NCBI GenBank assembly: GCA_016649715.1
Contig: JAENXC010000024.1
Span: 1 to 43,216, forward strand
Source of the DNA: Flavobacteriaceae bacterium
Lineage (GTDB): Bacteria > Bacteroidota > Bacteroidia > Flavobacteriales > Flavobacteriaceae
Length of the DNA stretch: 43,216 bases
Reading direction: 5' to 3'
How positions within the stretch are numbered: the stretch's first letter is position 1; every line of letters begins with the position of its first letter. The notes beneath the pieces were generated by a model. It did not search any database. It saw nothing but the letters and a program-made list of their open reading frames with translations, and was not told where the DNA came from. Both the position numbers and the translations under genes were made by a program. Of the stretch, positions 33,842-42,608 are shown piece by piece.

Positions 33842-34789
33842 ATGAAAAAAATTTACATTTTAGCACTTGCATTAGGTGCATTTAGTTTTTCGTCAAACGC
33901 TCAAGTAGAGTTGACGGATAATTTGGATTCTTATACTTTAGGTCCTATTTCTGCACAATCTCCACACTGGAGAAACTGGTCTGGCGTTGATGGTGGCGCT
34001 GATGATGCTAACGTTACCGATAACGAATCGTTTTCCGGTGCACAGTCACTTCTTATTAGTGGAAATGGACTAAGTGATATTATACTTTTGGTTCCTACTG
34101 CGCCTATTGATGGTATTTATTCCATTGAATTTATGGCTTATATTCCAGCAGGTAAAGCCGGATATTTTAACATGCAGGCCGCACTTACTCCAGAAGGTAC
34201 AGCTTGGACCCAAGCTTTAATGGGCGGTAACGTTTATTTTAACTGCGATGGCGCTTCTGGTGGATCTGGAGGGGTAACAGGAGTTATTGACTGCTCTTTG
34301 TTTGATGCTCCTTTTAGCTATCCAGAAGACCAGTGGTTTAAAACAGACTGCGTTTACAACATAGATACCCAAACTTGGAGCATGTTTATTGACGATGTTC
34401 AAGTAGTTATCGATTACCCACTTGCATTCGGAGCGCAGGTATTTATTGAATTGGCAGGTTTAGATCTTTATTCTGCTAGTGCTGCAAACGAAATGTACTT
34501 TGATGATATAGTTCAATACAAAGGTGATATAACTCAAACAGGTAGTGCTGATGATTTTTCAGCTAGCAAATTCTCTGTATTCCCTAACCCAGTTAAGGAT
34601 GTGTTGAACATCAAATCTGCAAATGCAGTTGACAACGTTACTGTATATGATATCCTTGGAAAAGTAGTTCTTCAGGAAAACCCTGGAACCATTTCTCCTT
34701 CTATCAATATGAGCAATCTTTCTTCAGGATCTTACTTAGTTCAAGTAACTATTGGAGATGCATCTAAAACTGTTAAAGTTCTTAAATAA
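33842..34789 (+). CDS. T9SS-secreted jelly-roll protein, copy 1
   Basis: A 315-residue secreted protein; ATG 33842 (MKKIYILALALGAFSFSSNA) gives a proper signal peptide, unlike the longer frame from 33698. The mature domain (about 22-235) starts LTDNLDSYTLGPISAQSPHW and ends NEMYFDDIVQYKG, suggesting a concanavalin/LamG-like beta-sandwich. The last 75 residues are a type IX sorting domain (FSVFPNPVKDVLNIKSANA, ISPSINMSNLSSGSYLVQV, KTVKVLK), so the protein crosses the outer membrane by T9SS. The ligand is unknown. It is followed by a perfect terminator and by a second copy of itself. Confidence 0.88.
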   Translation: MKKIYILALALGAFSFSSNAQVELTDNLDSYTLGPISAQSPHWRNWSGVDGGADDANVTDNESFSGAQSLLISGNGLSDIILLVPTAPIDGIYSIEFMAYIPAGKAGYFNMQAALTPEGTAWTQALMGGNVYFNCDGASGGSGGVTGVIDCSLFDAPFSYPEDQWFKTDCVYNIDTQTWSMFIDDVQVVIDYPLAFGAQVFIELAGLDLYSASAANEMYFDDIVQYKGDITQTGSADDFSASKFSVFPNPVKDVLNIKSANAVDNVTVYDILGKVVLQENPGTISPSINMSNLSSGSYLVQVTIGDASKTVKVLK

Positions 34790-34812
34790 GACTTTTTAAA
34801 AACTTTTTTACC

Positions 34813-34848
34813 AAAGGCCCTTCCATATGGAAGGGCCTTTTTTTTATT
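34813..34848 (+). terminator. terminator after T9SS copy 1
   Basis: AAAGGCCCTTCC and GGAAGGGCCTTT form a perfect 12-bp stem around ATAT, followed by TTTTTTATTT. Confidence 0.9.
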
Positions 34849-34867
34849 TGAAAAAACAAAAAAATCT

Positions 34868-34929
34868 ATTTGGGCAAAAAAATAATTCTCCTCTGTTCAA
34901 TATTTATTTTTAATTCCTGTGCTGAATCG
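34868..34929 (+). pseudogene. 5' fragment of the DUF4197 gene left at a duplication junction
   Basis: The text from 34849 (TTTGAAAAAACAAAAA) to about 34926 parallels 36061-36135, the leader and first codons of the DUF4197 gene: both have CTGTTCAATATTTATTTTTA followed by TTCCTGTGCTGAA. The start codon is changed (ATTTGG against ATGTGG) with a one-base deletion. Directly after it, ATTCAGCCAAAACG resembles ATTTAGTCAAAACG upstream of copy 1. It is a scar of tandem duplication. Confidence 0.75.
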
Positions 34930-35066
34930 AAAATTCAGCCAAAACGCAACCAGAATAACGCTCAAAGTCAATTATGATATAATAGATATTTTATTAAAAG
35001 TGTCATGTCAAAATAATTTTTTTGTATCTTAATACCTCAATATTATTTTATTAAAAATTTAACAAG

Positions 35067-36002
35067 ATGAAAAAAAGATACCTTTTAGCACTTCTCTTAA
35101 GTGTATTCAGCTTTGCATCTTACTCTCAAACTGAGCTAACGGATGATTTTGAATCTTACACCTTAGGGCCCATATCTTCGCAATCTCCTCATTGGAGATC
35201 TTCGTCTGGCGTTGATGGCGACGGCGCAAGTGTTGTGAATGAAGAAGCTTTTTCTGGATCACAGAGCCTATATATTTCAGGAAATGAATTTGACGAAATA
35301 CTGTTGTTGGTTCTATCTGCCCCAACATACAGTGTTTACACAATTGAATTTTTCGCTTTAATTCCTTCAGGAAAATCCGGTTATTTTAACATGCAGGCTG
35401 CCCTTACTCCAGATGGAACTCCTTGGAACCAAGCTTTGATGGGTGGTCATGTTTTCTTTAACTGTGATGGTGCTTCTGGAGGTCTTGGTGGTGTGACTGG
35501 AGTGATTGACTGCTCCGCTTTTGATCAGTCTTTTACGTATCCAGAAGATCAATGGTTTAAAGTTGAATGTTTCTATGACCTTGACGCCCAAACTTGGGAT
35601 ATGTACATAGATTATATCCAAGTCGTATTTGATCAACCATTCGCTTTCGGCTCTCAAGTATTTAGTGAATTGGCTGCGCTTCAGTTTTACCCAGCAAGTG
35701 CCAACAATGAAATGTATATTGATGATGTCACTCTTTTCAAAGGTGAAATAACTCAAAGCACTAACGATTTTGAGGCCAGCAAATTCTCTGTATTCCCTAA
35801 CCCAGTGAAGGATGTATTGAACATCAAATCTGCAAATGCAGTTGACAACGTAACTGTATATGATATCCTTGGGAAAGTAGTTCTTCAGGAAAACCCTGGA
35901 ACCATTTCTCCTACTATCAACATGAGCGATCTTGCTACTGGATCCTATTTGGTTAAAGTAACTATTGGAAACGCGTCCAAAACAGTTAAGGTTCTTAAAT
36001 AA
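35067..36002 (+). CDS. T9SS-secreted jelly-roll protein, copy 2
   Basis: A 311-residue paralogue of the gene at 33842, with signal peptide MKKRYLLALLLSVFSFASYS and the same layout: LTDDFESYTLGPISSQSPHW at the start of the beta-sandwich, FNCDGASGGLGGVTGVIDCS in the middle and NEMYIDDVTLFKG at its end. The T9SS sorting domain (FSVFPNPVKDVLNIKSANA, NMSDLATGSYLVKV, KTVKVLK) is almost identical to copy 1, also at the DNA level, while the N-terminal two thirds have diverged clearly. It is followed by a terminator of the same type. Confidence 0.88.
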   Translation: MKKRYLLALLLSVFSFASYSQTELTDDFESYTLGPISSQSPHWRSSSGVDGDGASVVNEEAFSGSQSLYISGNEFDEILLLVLSAPTYSVYTIEFFALIPSGKSGYFNMQAALTPDGTPWNQALMGGHVFFNCDGASGGLGGVTGVIDCSAFDQSFTYPEDQWFKVECFYDLDAQTWDMYIDYIQVVFDQPFAFGSQVFSELAALQFYPASANNEMYIDDVTLFKGEITQSTNDFEASKFSVFPNPVKDVLNIKSANAVDNVTVYDILGKVVLQENPGTISPTINMSDLATGSYLVKVTIGNASKTVKVLK

Positions 36003-36027
36003 GACTTTTTAAAATCTTTTTTTACCA

Positions 36028-36053
36028 AAGGCCCTTCAATATTGAAGGGCCTT
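36028..36053 (+). terminator. terminator after T9SS copy 2
   Basis: AAGGCCCTTCAAT and ATTGAAGGGCCTT form a perfect palindrome. It is homologous to 34813-34840, with the tip of the stem changed and still paired. Confidence 0.8.
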
Positions 36054-36056
36054 ATT

Positions 36057-36064
36057 TATATTTG
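36057..36064 (+). promoter_or_regulatory. -7 promoter element of the DUF4197 gene
   Basis: TATATTTG fits TAnnTTTG, 22 bases before the ATG at 36087, immediately after the terminator stem. In the duplicated scar (34844-34851) it reads TTTATTTG. Confidence 0.45.
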
Positions 36065-36086
36065 AAAAAACAAAAATCTAAAACCT

Positions 36087-36806
36087 ATGTGGATCAAAAA
36101 AATATTCCTTTTCTGTTCAATATTTATTTTTATTTCCTGTGCTGAACTGCAACAAGTGGTTGACACACTTCCCAATCAAACAGGAACAGGTATCGGGATG
36201 GATTCCACTACAATAGCCAATGGTTTGCGACAAGCATTAGATCTGGGTATAGAAAAACAGGTAACCAAGCTTACGCAAAAGGATGGTTTTTACAATAATC
36301 AATTGGTGAAAATCTTGCTGCCCCAAGAACTGCAGAAAGTAGATCAAACCCTGCGCGACATCGGTTTGGGGAGTCTTGCAGACGAAGGTATAAAGGCACT
36401 TAACCGCGCTGCTGAAGATGCTGTGAAACAAGCCACACCTATTTTTGTAAGCGCAGTAAAAGATATCACCTTCTCTGACGCAAAAAATATACTTTTGGGT
36501 CCGGACAATGCAGCCACCAATTATTTGGAACAACGCACCAACGCTGCCCTTTACACAAAATTTAACCCGGTAATAAAAAACTCTTTTTCCAAGGTGGGCG
36601 CAGACCAAATATGGAACAATATTATTACAAAGTACAACTCCGTACCGTTTGTAAATAAGGTAAATCCTGATCTAACTGATTATGTTACCAATGAAGCACT
36701 AAAGGGTGTTTATAAAATGATCAGCGTGGAAGAAAAGGATATTAGAAACAATATCTCCGCCCGAACCACAACCTTGTTGAGGCAAGTGTTTGCACTGCAG
36801 GATTAA
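36087..36806 (+). CDS. DUF4197 lipoprotein
   Basis: A 239-residue lipoprotein: signal MWIKKIFLFCSIFIFISC with lipidated Cys 18, then AELQQVVDTLPNQ. The DUF4197 domain is nearly the whole protein: ANGLRQALDLGIEKQVTKL, DGFYNNQLVKILLPQELQKV, FSDAKNILLGPDNAATNYLE, LYTKFNPVIKNSFSKVGADQ, LTDYVTNEALKGVYKMISVE and the C-terminal RTTTLLRQVF. It is envelope-located and helical; function unknown. The 5' part of this gene was copied into the intergenic region at 34868. Confidence 0.9.
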   Translation: MWIKKIFLFCSIFIFISCAELQQVVDTLPNQTGTGIGMDSTTIANGLRQALDLGIEKQVTKLTQKDGFYNNQLVKILLPQELQKVDQTLRDIGLGSLADEGIKALNRAAEDAVKQATPIFVSAVKDITFSDAKNILLGPDNAATNYLEQRTNAALYTKFNPVIKNSFSKVGADQIWNNIITKYNSVPFVNKVNPDLTDYVTNEALKGVYKMISVEEKDIRNNISARTTTLLRQVFALQD

Positions 36807-36900
36807 GATATAGTTATGGTTTTAACACAATCCCTCTAAATATCCACCCTTTTATGATACTATTAACCTAGCGTTAGTACTACCTTCTCTCTTTCAAAAT

Positions 36901-36908
36901 TACCTTTG
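36901..36908 (+). promoter_or_regulatory. -7 promoter element (TAnnTTTG)
   Basis: TACCTTTG, 20 bases before the ATG at 36929, an exact match to TAnnTTTG; the -33 half is not clear. Confidence 0.4.
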
Positions 36909-36928
36909 TCGCTACAATAGTTTTAGGA

Positions 36929-37111
36929 ATGATAAGTTGGTTCAGAAAAAAATCCAGGATTGAAAAACTGAAAGAAAGATATACTCTTTTAATGAGGCGG
37001 TCTTTCAAAACGGCTTTGAAAGATGTCGAAAAAAGTGAACATTTCCATCATCTAGCCGACAAATTGTTCCAAGAAATTAAATATCTTTCTCTTCATCAAA
37101 ACGATAAGTAA
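36929..37111 (+). CDS. Lacal_2735-like small protein
   Basis: A 60-residue basic, helical protein. It starts MISWFRKKSRIEKLKERYTL and continues MRRSFKTALKDVEKS with a second helix ADKLFQEIKYLSL. The beginning WFRKKSxIEKLxExYxxL and the overall length match the Lacal_2735 family, a group of small proteins restricted to Flavobacteriia; the match is by eye. Function unknown. It stands alone after the DUF4197 gene. Confidence 0.65.
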   Translation: MISWFRKKSRIEKLKERYTLLMRRSFKTALKDVEKSEHFHHLADKLFQEIKYLSLHQNDK

Positions 37112-37182
37112 TAGGGTTTGGCTAGATGCTATTCAAAACTATTAAATATCTCTATTCCCCAGAACGAATAATCGTTTTCCAA

Positions 37183-38004
37183 TCAGAAAAATTCGCCGAG
37201 TATGGCTTTCATTTCAAGCTGGATGGTTTTGGCCTCACGGGCCGCAGCTTCTGCGAATTCATTGGTATTTGATGCGTAAATAATTCCTCTCGAAGAATTC
37301 ACGAGCAGCCCAATATTTTCGGTCAATCCGTATTTACAGACTTCCTTTAAGCTTCCGCCCTGCGCGCCAACCCCAGGGACCAATAAAAAACCGTTGGGTA
37401 TAATTTTGCGGACTTCTGCGAGATATTCCGCTTTTGTGGCACCAACAACGTACATTAAGTTTCCACTATTTTTCCATTGTTTTGATGTTTTCAAAACTTG
37501 TTTGTACAACTCTTCTCCATCAATTTTTTTGGTTTGAAAATCGAAAGCACCTTCATTCGATGTCAATGCCAGTAAAATGGTATGCTTATTTTTGAAAGCG
37601 AGAAAAGGTTCCACTGAATCCTTTCCCATATATGGTGCAACCGTTACGGCATCAAACCCCAAATCTTCAAAAAATGCTTTCGCGTAGCGGGAAGAAGTAT
37701 TGCCAATATCGCCGCGTTTTGCATCGGCAATAGTGAAAATTTCAGAATATTTTTCGTTCAAATAATTTATGGTTTTTTCCAACGATTTCCAGCCCTTCAG
37801 TCCATACGCTTCATAAAATGCAATATTTGGTTTGTAGGCAACTGCATATTGATGGGTTGCATCAATAATGGCTTTGTTGAAAGAAAATATTGGATCTTCT
37901 TCTTTTAATAGAAATTCAGGGATTTTTTCAAGGTCAACATCAAGACCAATGCAAAGAAAGGATTTCTTTTTTCGTATTTCTGAAATTAAATTTTCTGTAG
38001 TCAT
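37183..38004 (-). CDS. pyrF: orotidine 5'-phosphate decarboxylase
   Basis: A 273-residue enzyme for the last step of UMP synthesis. The start is ATG 38004 ([16 protein letters not shown]), not the TTG two codons upstream. Landmarks of the longer OMPDC subgroup are [29 protein letters not shown], the catalytic [18 protein letters not shown] (Asp-Lys-Asp), [13 protein letters not shown] and [12 protein letters not shown]. It lies 27 bases downstream of prfA, likely the same transcript. Confidence 0.95.
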   Translation of the reverse strand: MTTENLISEIRKKKSFLCIGLDVDLEKIPEFLLKEEDPIFSFNKAIIDATHQYAVAYKPNIAFYEAYGLKGWKSLEKTINYLNEKYSEIFTIADAKRGDIGNTSSRYAKAFFEDLGFDAVTVAPYMGKDSVEPFLAFKNKHTILLALTSNEGAFDFQTKKIDGEELYKQVLKTSKQWKNSGNLMYVVGATKAEYLAEVRKIIPNGFLLVPGVGAQGGSLKEVCKYGLTENIGLLVNSSRGIIYASNTNEFAEAAAREAKTIQLEMKAILGEFF

Positions 38005-38031
38005 AATCAAATATTTCAGAAGATAGGATTT

Positions 38032-39108
38032 TTAAAAATTTTCGCCGGTTTCCATTAGCTTTTCAGTATTGCTAACCAATTGTAGCTCATCTATTATTTC
38101 CTGAATATCACCATTCATAATATTACCCAAGTTATAAAGCGTAAAGTTAATCCGGTGGTCCGTAACGCGGCCTTGTGAATAGTTGTAAGTTCTAATCTTC
38201 GCACTACGGTCTCCACTCGTTACCATGGAGCCACGTTTTAACGCATCTTCGGCCTGTTTTTTGGCTAGTTCCATATCATAAAGTCTTGAGCGCAATACTT
38301 TAAACGCCTTCTCCTTGTTCTTGTGCTGCGACTTTTGATCTTGACACTGCGCCACCAATCCAGTTGGAATGTGCGTTAACCGAACCGCGGAATAAGTAGT
38401 GTTTACTGACTGTCCGCCCGGTCCGGAAGAACAAAAGAAATCTACACGAACATCCTTTGGGTTAATTTCAACATCAAATTCTTCAGCTTCAGGAAAAACC
38501 ATCACGGTTGCGGCACTTGTATGGACACGTCCTTGGGTTTCAGTCTGAGGCACTCGTTGCACGCGATGAACACCTGCTTCAAATTTAAGAGTTCCGTAAA
38601 CGTCCTCTCCCTCTATTTCAATCTGCACTTCCTTAAACCCGCCACTGGTACCTTCGTTAAAATCGATCACATTAGTTTTCCAGCCTCTATTCTCGCAATA
38701 TTTAGTGTACATTCTGAAAAGATCCCCAGCAAAAATACTCGCTTCATCACCACCCGTTCCGGCTCTAATTTCCATCACGGCATTTTTGGCATCTTCAGGA
38801 TCTTTAGGAACCAAAAGAAACTTAATTTCCTCTTCCAACTCTGGCAAACGGGTCTTCGCTTCTTCCTGTTGCAACTTCGCCATTTCCACCATTTCCGCAT
38901 CACTTCCGTCTGAAATTATCTCTTCAGCTTCCGTAATATTATCGGTAAGTTCCAAAAATTCAGCTCGTTTCTCCATCAAAATCCGCAAATCCTTATACTC
39001 TTTGTTCAACTGGATATAGCGCTTTTGGTCGCTCATTATATCCGGTTGAATAATGAGGTCGCTCACCTCGTCAAAACGTTGTTTTATTATTTGAAGCCTG
39101 TCTAACAT
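38032..39108 (-). CDS. prfA: peptide chain release factor 1
   Basis: A 358-residue class I release factor; start ATG 39108 ([17 protein letters not shown]) chosen over an ATG two codons upstream. The codon-recognition PxT motif is PQT in [20 protein letters not shown], which reads UAA/UAG stops. The peptidyl-tRNA hydrolysis motif is [10 protein letters not shown]. The C-terminal [20 protein letters not shown] segment is typical. Length matches RF1 (about 360). Confidence 0.96.
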   Translation of the reverse strand: MLDRLQIIKQRFDEVSDLIIQPDIMSDQKRYIQLNKEYKDLRILMEKRAEFLELTDNITEAEEIISDGSDAEMVEMAKLQQEEAKTRLPELEEEIKFLLVPKDPEDAKNAVMEIRAGTGGDEASIFAGDLFRMYTKYCENRGWKTNVIDFNEGTSGGFKEVQIEIEGEDVYGTLKFEAGVHRVQRVPQTETQGRVHTSAATVMVFPEAEEFDVEINPKDVRVDFFCSSGPGGQSVNTTYSAVRLTHIPTGLVAQCQDQKSQHKNKEKAFKVLRSRLYDMELAKKQAEDALKRGSMVTSGDRSAKIRTYNYSQGRVTDHRINFTLYNLGNIMNGDIQEIIDELQLVSNTEKLMETGENF

Positions 39109-39255
39109 ATACATTTTATAATGGCTGCAAAGCTACAATTTTTTGAACAAAATCTATTTGAAGAAAACTGGGAATAAAAGAAGCTATTATTGGAGAGTTT
39201 TGTGGTTTGTGGTATATTTAACAAATAGAAAACTAAATAACTTACGCACATGTGC

Positions 39256-39310
39256 GGGATAACACCAACACGTATGTCGTTTATACATATGTTGGCAACA
39301 AGCTAAAAAA
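39256..39310. repeat. intergenic hairpin with GTTGGCAACA core, right array
   Basis: CCAACACGTATGT (39267-39279) pairs with ATACATATGTTGG (39284-39296) with two mismatches and two G-T pairs, ending in TTGGCAACAAGC. It separates prfA from the first right-array gene. A perfect 12-base palindrome CGCACATGTGCG lies a little upstream (39245-39256). Confidence 0.5.
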
Positions 39311-39339
39311 AATAGGAGTAATAAAAAAATATAATTAAT

Positions 39340-40074
39340 ATGTTAAATTTTGGAATAAAAAATGAGAGGCTTCTCGATGGACTTCGCAAGAATGTTCTTG
39401 AAAGTACCAATTATAAAAAAGGCGAAAAAGAGTCTAAAACATTCTATAATGATGTTGGTAATAAATTAAAGACAATTTATTACAAAAATGGAAGAATTGA
39501 TTTTGAACAAAAATTTTCTTTTGAAAACGGCTTTCCTAAAGGTTACACAAATTATTCTTCAAATGGCTTCGAACAAGGTAACGGAAATTATATTTTAAAT
39601 TATCAAGGACAAATAATAGAGAAATATCATAATGGACAAATTGAAGAGAAATATCGTTATGATAATTCTGGTCGATTAATTGAAGTATTATATCCGGAAT
39701 CAAATTCAAAAAATATTTATGAATATGATGAAAATAATTTAGCAATTAAACTATTAGTTGTACAAGGAGGATTTAATTTTTTTGGTGGACCAAGCAAACA
39801 ATTGACACTATATATAAATGATAAGTTTGGGAATATTGTTTCATTTAAAACTTTTAATGGAGACACGAATGAATTACTTTATACTCAAGAAAATAAAATA
39901 AATTTTGAAGGTGATGTCGTTGAAACTATTGGTCGATTACCAAATGATACAATTGTTGACGAAATTATATTTAATTATCAATATGATGATGAAGATAATT
40001 GGGTTGTAATGGAAACTATTAATGAACGCAGGAATATACGATTTGTTAAAAAACGAGAATTGATTTATTCGTAA
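39340..40074 (+). CDS. hypothetical protein with YD/MORN-like short repeats
   Basis: A 244-residue cytosolic protein without signal peptide. It contains short beta-hairpin-type repeats: KTIYYKNGRIDFEQKFSF, EKYHNGQIEEKYRYDNSGRL, YEYDENNLAIKLL and FNYQYDDEDNWVVMETI. These resemble the YxxNGxIxEx and YDNxGRL units of MORN- or YD-repeat proteins. The final basic stretch RFVKKRELIYS follows. No catalytic motif is seen. It is AT-rich relative to core genes and belongs to the right array; the next gene follows without a hairpin spacer, so the two may be one unit. Confidence 0.6.
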   Translation: MLNFGIKNERLLDGLRKNVLESTNYKKGEKESKTFYNDVGNKLKTIYYKNGRIDFEQKFSFENGFPKGYTNYSSNGFEQGNGNYILNYQGQIIEKYHNGQIEEKYRYDNSGRLIEVLYPESNSKNIYEYDENNLAIKLLVVQGGFNFFGGPSKQLTLYINDKFGNIVSFKTFNGDTNELLYTQENKINFEGDVVETIGRLPNDTIVDEIIFNYQYDDEDNWVVMETINERRNIRFVKKRELIYS

Positions 40075-40163
40075 GAGATTAGCTATTCTACTTATTGATT
40101 TAAAAACTCCAGCAATTCACTAATACAAGTAACTTTGGATAAAAACCTTAAAATTCACATATT

Positions 40164-40859
40164 ATGAAAGGAGCTGTTTTAATAATTGGTTCTCTACTTT
40201 GGGAGAATGAAAAAAACGCATTAAATTCTATACAAGGAAAATTAAGAAGTGATTGGAGAAAAAAATTAGATTTGGAGAAAAAAATTGCTGTAAATGTCCC
40301 TATTCGATATGGAAGAAAATCCACATCTAGAAGTTGCACTTATACAATGATTTTTTCTAATTCCGTTTCTGATTTTGGAACCGCATTTATTGTCCCGTTC
40401 AAAAATGAGATAGAGGGTTTTGAAGAATTAAAACATCAAGCTTTAGAGCTATCTGAAGCGGAAGGTATTTCAACTGAAAAGCACCCAAATAGACTGAAAG
40501 CATCTTGGGGTTCTGTTGGAGTCTTATTCAATAAATCAAAAGAAAAGGAATTGGATTCAATAAAAAGGAAATGGCATCAAGAATTTAATTTTTTTAAAAA
40601 CAGTGATTACAAAATCGGAAAAGAAGAACCCTCAATAAAGAATAATGGAGAATTGAATTTTCCATTCAAAATACCCGAAAACATAGACTACGTATTTGCA
40701 ACACCAGTAGTACCAAATATTTCTGAATATCCAACAAATGAGAAAATAATAGAAGCTATTATTGAATCTAAGCCCAGATACGATACTTACATAAAGGAAA
40801 ATTTTCAGAATGGAATCAGAGTTCAAGGCGATGAAGAAATCATAAGGAAAATTGGTTAG
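40164..40859 (+). CDS. uncharacterised protein with GGCT-like N-terminus
   Basis: A 231-residue soluble protein. It begins AVLIIGSLLWENEKNAL and continues DWRKKLDLEKKIAVNVPIRY then GRKSTSRSCTYTMIFS. The opening hydrophobic strand followed by GSLLW, with R-x-W and PIRYGR-S, weakly recalls gamma-glutamylcyclotransferase-like proteins (YGSLL). The expected catalytic Glu is not obvious, so I do not assign a function. The C-terminus has YVFATPVVPNISEYPTNEKI. It is in the right array, followed by a long hairpin spacer. Confidence 0.55.
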   Translation: MKGAVLIIGSLLWENEKNALNSIQGKLRSDWRKKLDLEKKIAVNVPIRYGRKSTSRSCTYTMIFSNSVSDFGTAFIVPFKNEIEGFEELKHQALELSEAEGISTEKHPNRLKASWGSVGVLFNKSKEKELDSIKRKWHQEFNFFKNSDYKIGKEEPSIKNNGELNFPFKIPENIDYVFATPVVPNISEYPTNEKIIEAIIESKPRYDTYIKENFQNGIRVQGDEEIIRKIG

Positions 40860-40874
40860 TTATGAATAAAGCCA

Positions 40875-41007
40875 GTTGCCAACAAGGCATAAACACAATA
40901 GCGGGTAAATGCTAAACCCGAAAGTAATTTTATAAGTCTAAAGTCTGTTATAAACTGAAAAGTCCGAGCATCAATCCCGCTACTGCGCTTATACTGGACG
41001 TGTGCAA
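40875..41007. repeat. long imperfect hairpin spacer, right array
   Basis: Left arm 40875-40913 starts GTTGCCAACAAGGCATAAAC and continues ACAATAGCGGG; right arm 40967-41007 contains CCCGCTACTGCGCTTATACT and ends GTGTGCAAC. They pair over about 35 positions with scattered mismatches. An inner TTATAA...TTATAA pair caps it. The 133-base element fills the space between two genes and resembles an attC-like or MITE-like spacer. Confidence 0.6.
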
Positions 41008-41026
41008 CATATAAGAAAACCGAATA

Positions 41027-42604
41027 ATGAGATTAGAATTTTTAGGTCACGGACTGCATAAAGACCACACAAATACTGTTGGTCATTATCTGATTGATAC
41101 TTTTAAAAACTCGGATTATGAAACATTTATTGGTTTTTCTGCTTTCACAAAAATGTCAGGAATAAATAGTATAAAAACAGAGTTGCTCTTAGCTAAAACT
41201 AACTTCAAGTCGATTAAGTTCTATTTAGGAATTGTTGAAAAAGGAACTTCCAGAGAAGCCTTGAAATTCTTGATAGAAAACGAAATTGAAACATATATTT
41301 TTTGTACTTCAGACCAAATAATGTTTCATCCAAAGATTTATTATTTTGAAGGTAAACACAACAATCGTTTTATATTAGGCTCTTCGAACCTTACCAGTTA
41401 TGGACTGTTTCACAATATCGAATCTTCAACTTTTATGGAGTTTTCAAAAAATGACCAACAAGGATTAAAATATGTAAGACAATTCGAAAATTACTTCAAC
41501 TCAATTTTAACCGGAACTGACAAAAATGTTGAAAGACTTACTAACGAAGTTTTAAAGGACTTAATAAATTCCGGTTTTGTTTGGCCTGAATCTCAAACCA
41601 GAGACGATTTTGAGTTTGTCAAAAAAAACAAAAATCTTTTTGGAAAACGAAAAAAAATAAAGTTCGAAAAAGAAAAATTAGGAAAAATAAAGCCAACTAA
41701 ACTAAATAAGAAATATCAAAGTAAATACGATATTCCGCCAATAACAGATACATACTTAAAAAGTTGGCCAAAATATTTTGAGTTATTTAAAGAGTTTAAA
41801 CAAGAAAACAAACACAAAGGACACAGATATGGTGTTACCGTTCCAAGAGATTATAAAAACCCTTCATTATATACTTGGTATTTAAAACAAAAAATATATT
41901 CCAAAAATGATATGCTTTTACCAGAGCATTTAAAACTATTAAGAGATGAGAAATTTTATTTTGGGGATGCACATAAATTATGGCAAGAATACAAAGATTA
42001 CCAAAAAATAAAATTGATTGAAAAAGCTTTAGAAGATGGCGAAGATATAGGATTAAGTCAACGTTATGAATATAAAGGCGTTCGTTTAGGGACTTGGCTT
42101 CAAGCTCTTAAAAAAGCAAACAAAAGTGGAAAAAAACTTGATGTTCTTGAAAAAATAGAAAACCTCGGACTTGATATTTCTGCCAAAAGCAGGAACCCAA
42201 TTGATACAGCGTCAAGATTTCTTAAGGATTTATATGACGATGAAGACCCAAATAAAATGAATTGGCAGAATAGATTCAATCACGCAGTTCGAGATAACAA
42301 GGAGAAATTAACTTCCGAATTAATTAAAGAAATAGAAGATGTTTGGATATTACAATTTGGGGAAGAAAGAAGTTGGGAAAAAATTAGAGAAAGAGAACGA
42401 GATAGAACAGCTGATTGGAAAGCCTTTAGATATAATCAAAAAGTGAATCCGAATAAAAAATGGTTCGGACCTACATCAAAAATGGGAGACTTATATTATT
42501 GGGTACGACAAAAAAGAGAATTTAAATCAAGAATGGATTTGGTCAAAAACAATTTTAATGAACAAGAAAAATCCGAATTAAGAAATGAAGGCTTTGAAAT
42601 ATAA
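41027..42604 (+). CDS. PLD-family nuclease domain with helicase-associated DNA-binding repeats
   Basis: A 525-residue protein. Residues about 1-170 are a phospholipase-D-like nuclease domain: HPKIYYFE (His 101, Lys 103) and GSSNLT (118-123), the HxK...GSxN signature of PLD-type restriction nucleases; the HKD aspartate is a Glu. After a Lys-rich linker (200-230) come helicase-associated (HA)-like repeats at about 243-312 (VPRDYKNPSLYTWYLKQKIY), 317-383 (YKGVRLGTWLQALKKANK) and 460-525 (KMGDLYYWVRQKREF), which should bind DNA. No helicase or methylase domain is present. A role in defence or mobile DNA is plausible, not shown. Confidence 0.7.
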   Translation: MRLEFLGHGLHKDHTNTVGHYLIDTFKNSDYETFIGFSAFTKMSGINSIKTELLLAKTNFKSIKFYLGIVEKGTSREALKFLIENEIETYIFCTSDQIMFHPKIYYFEGKHNNRFILGSSNLTSYGLFHNIESSTFMEFSKNDQQGLKYVRQFENYFNSILTGTDKNVERLTNEVLKDLINSGFVWPESQTRDDFEFVKKNKNLFGKRKKIKFEKEKLGKIKPTKLNKKYQSKYDIPPITDTYLKSWPKYFELFKEFKQENKHKGHRYGVTVPRDYKNPSLYTWYLKQKIYSKNDMLLPEHLKLLRDEKFYFGDAHKLWQEYKDYQKIKLIEKALEDGEDIGLSQRYEYKGVRLGTWLQALKKANKSGKKLDVLEKIENLGLDISAKSRNPIDTASRFLKDLYDDEDPNKMNWQNRFNHAVRDNKEKLTSELIKEIEDVWILQFGEERSWEKIRERERDRTADWKAFRYNQKVNPNKKWFGPTSKMGDLYYWVRQKREFKSRMDLVKNNFNEQEKSELRNEGFEI

Positions 42605-42608
42605 ATAC

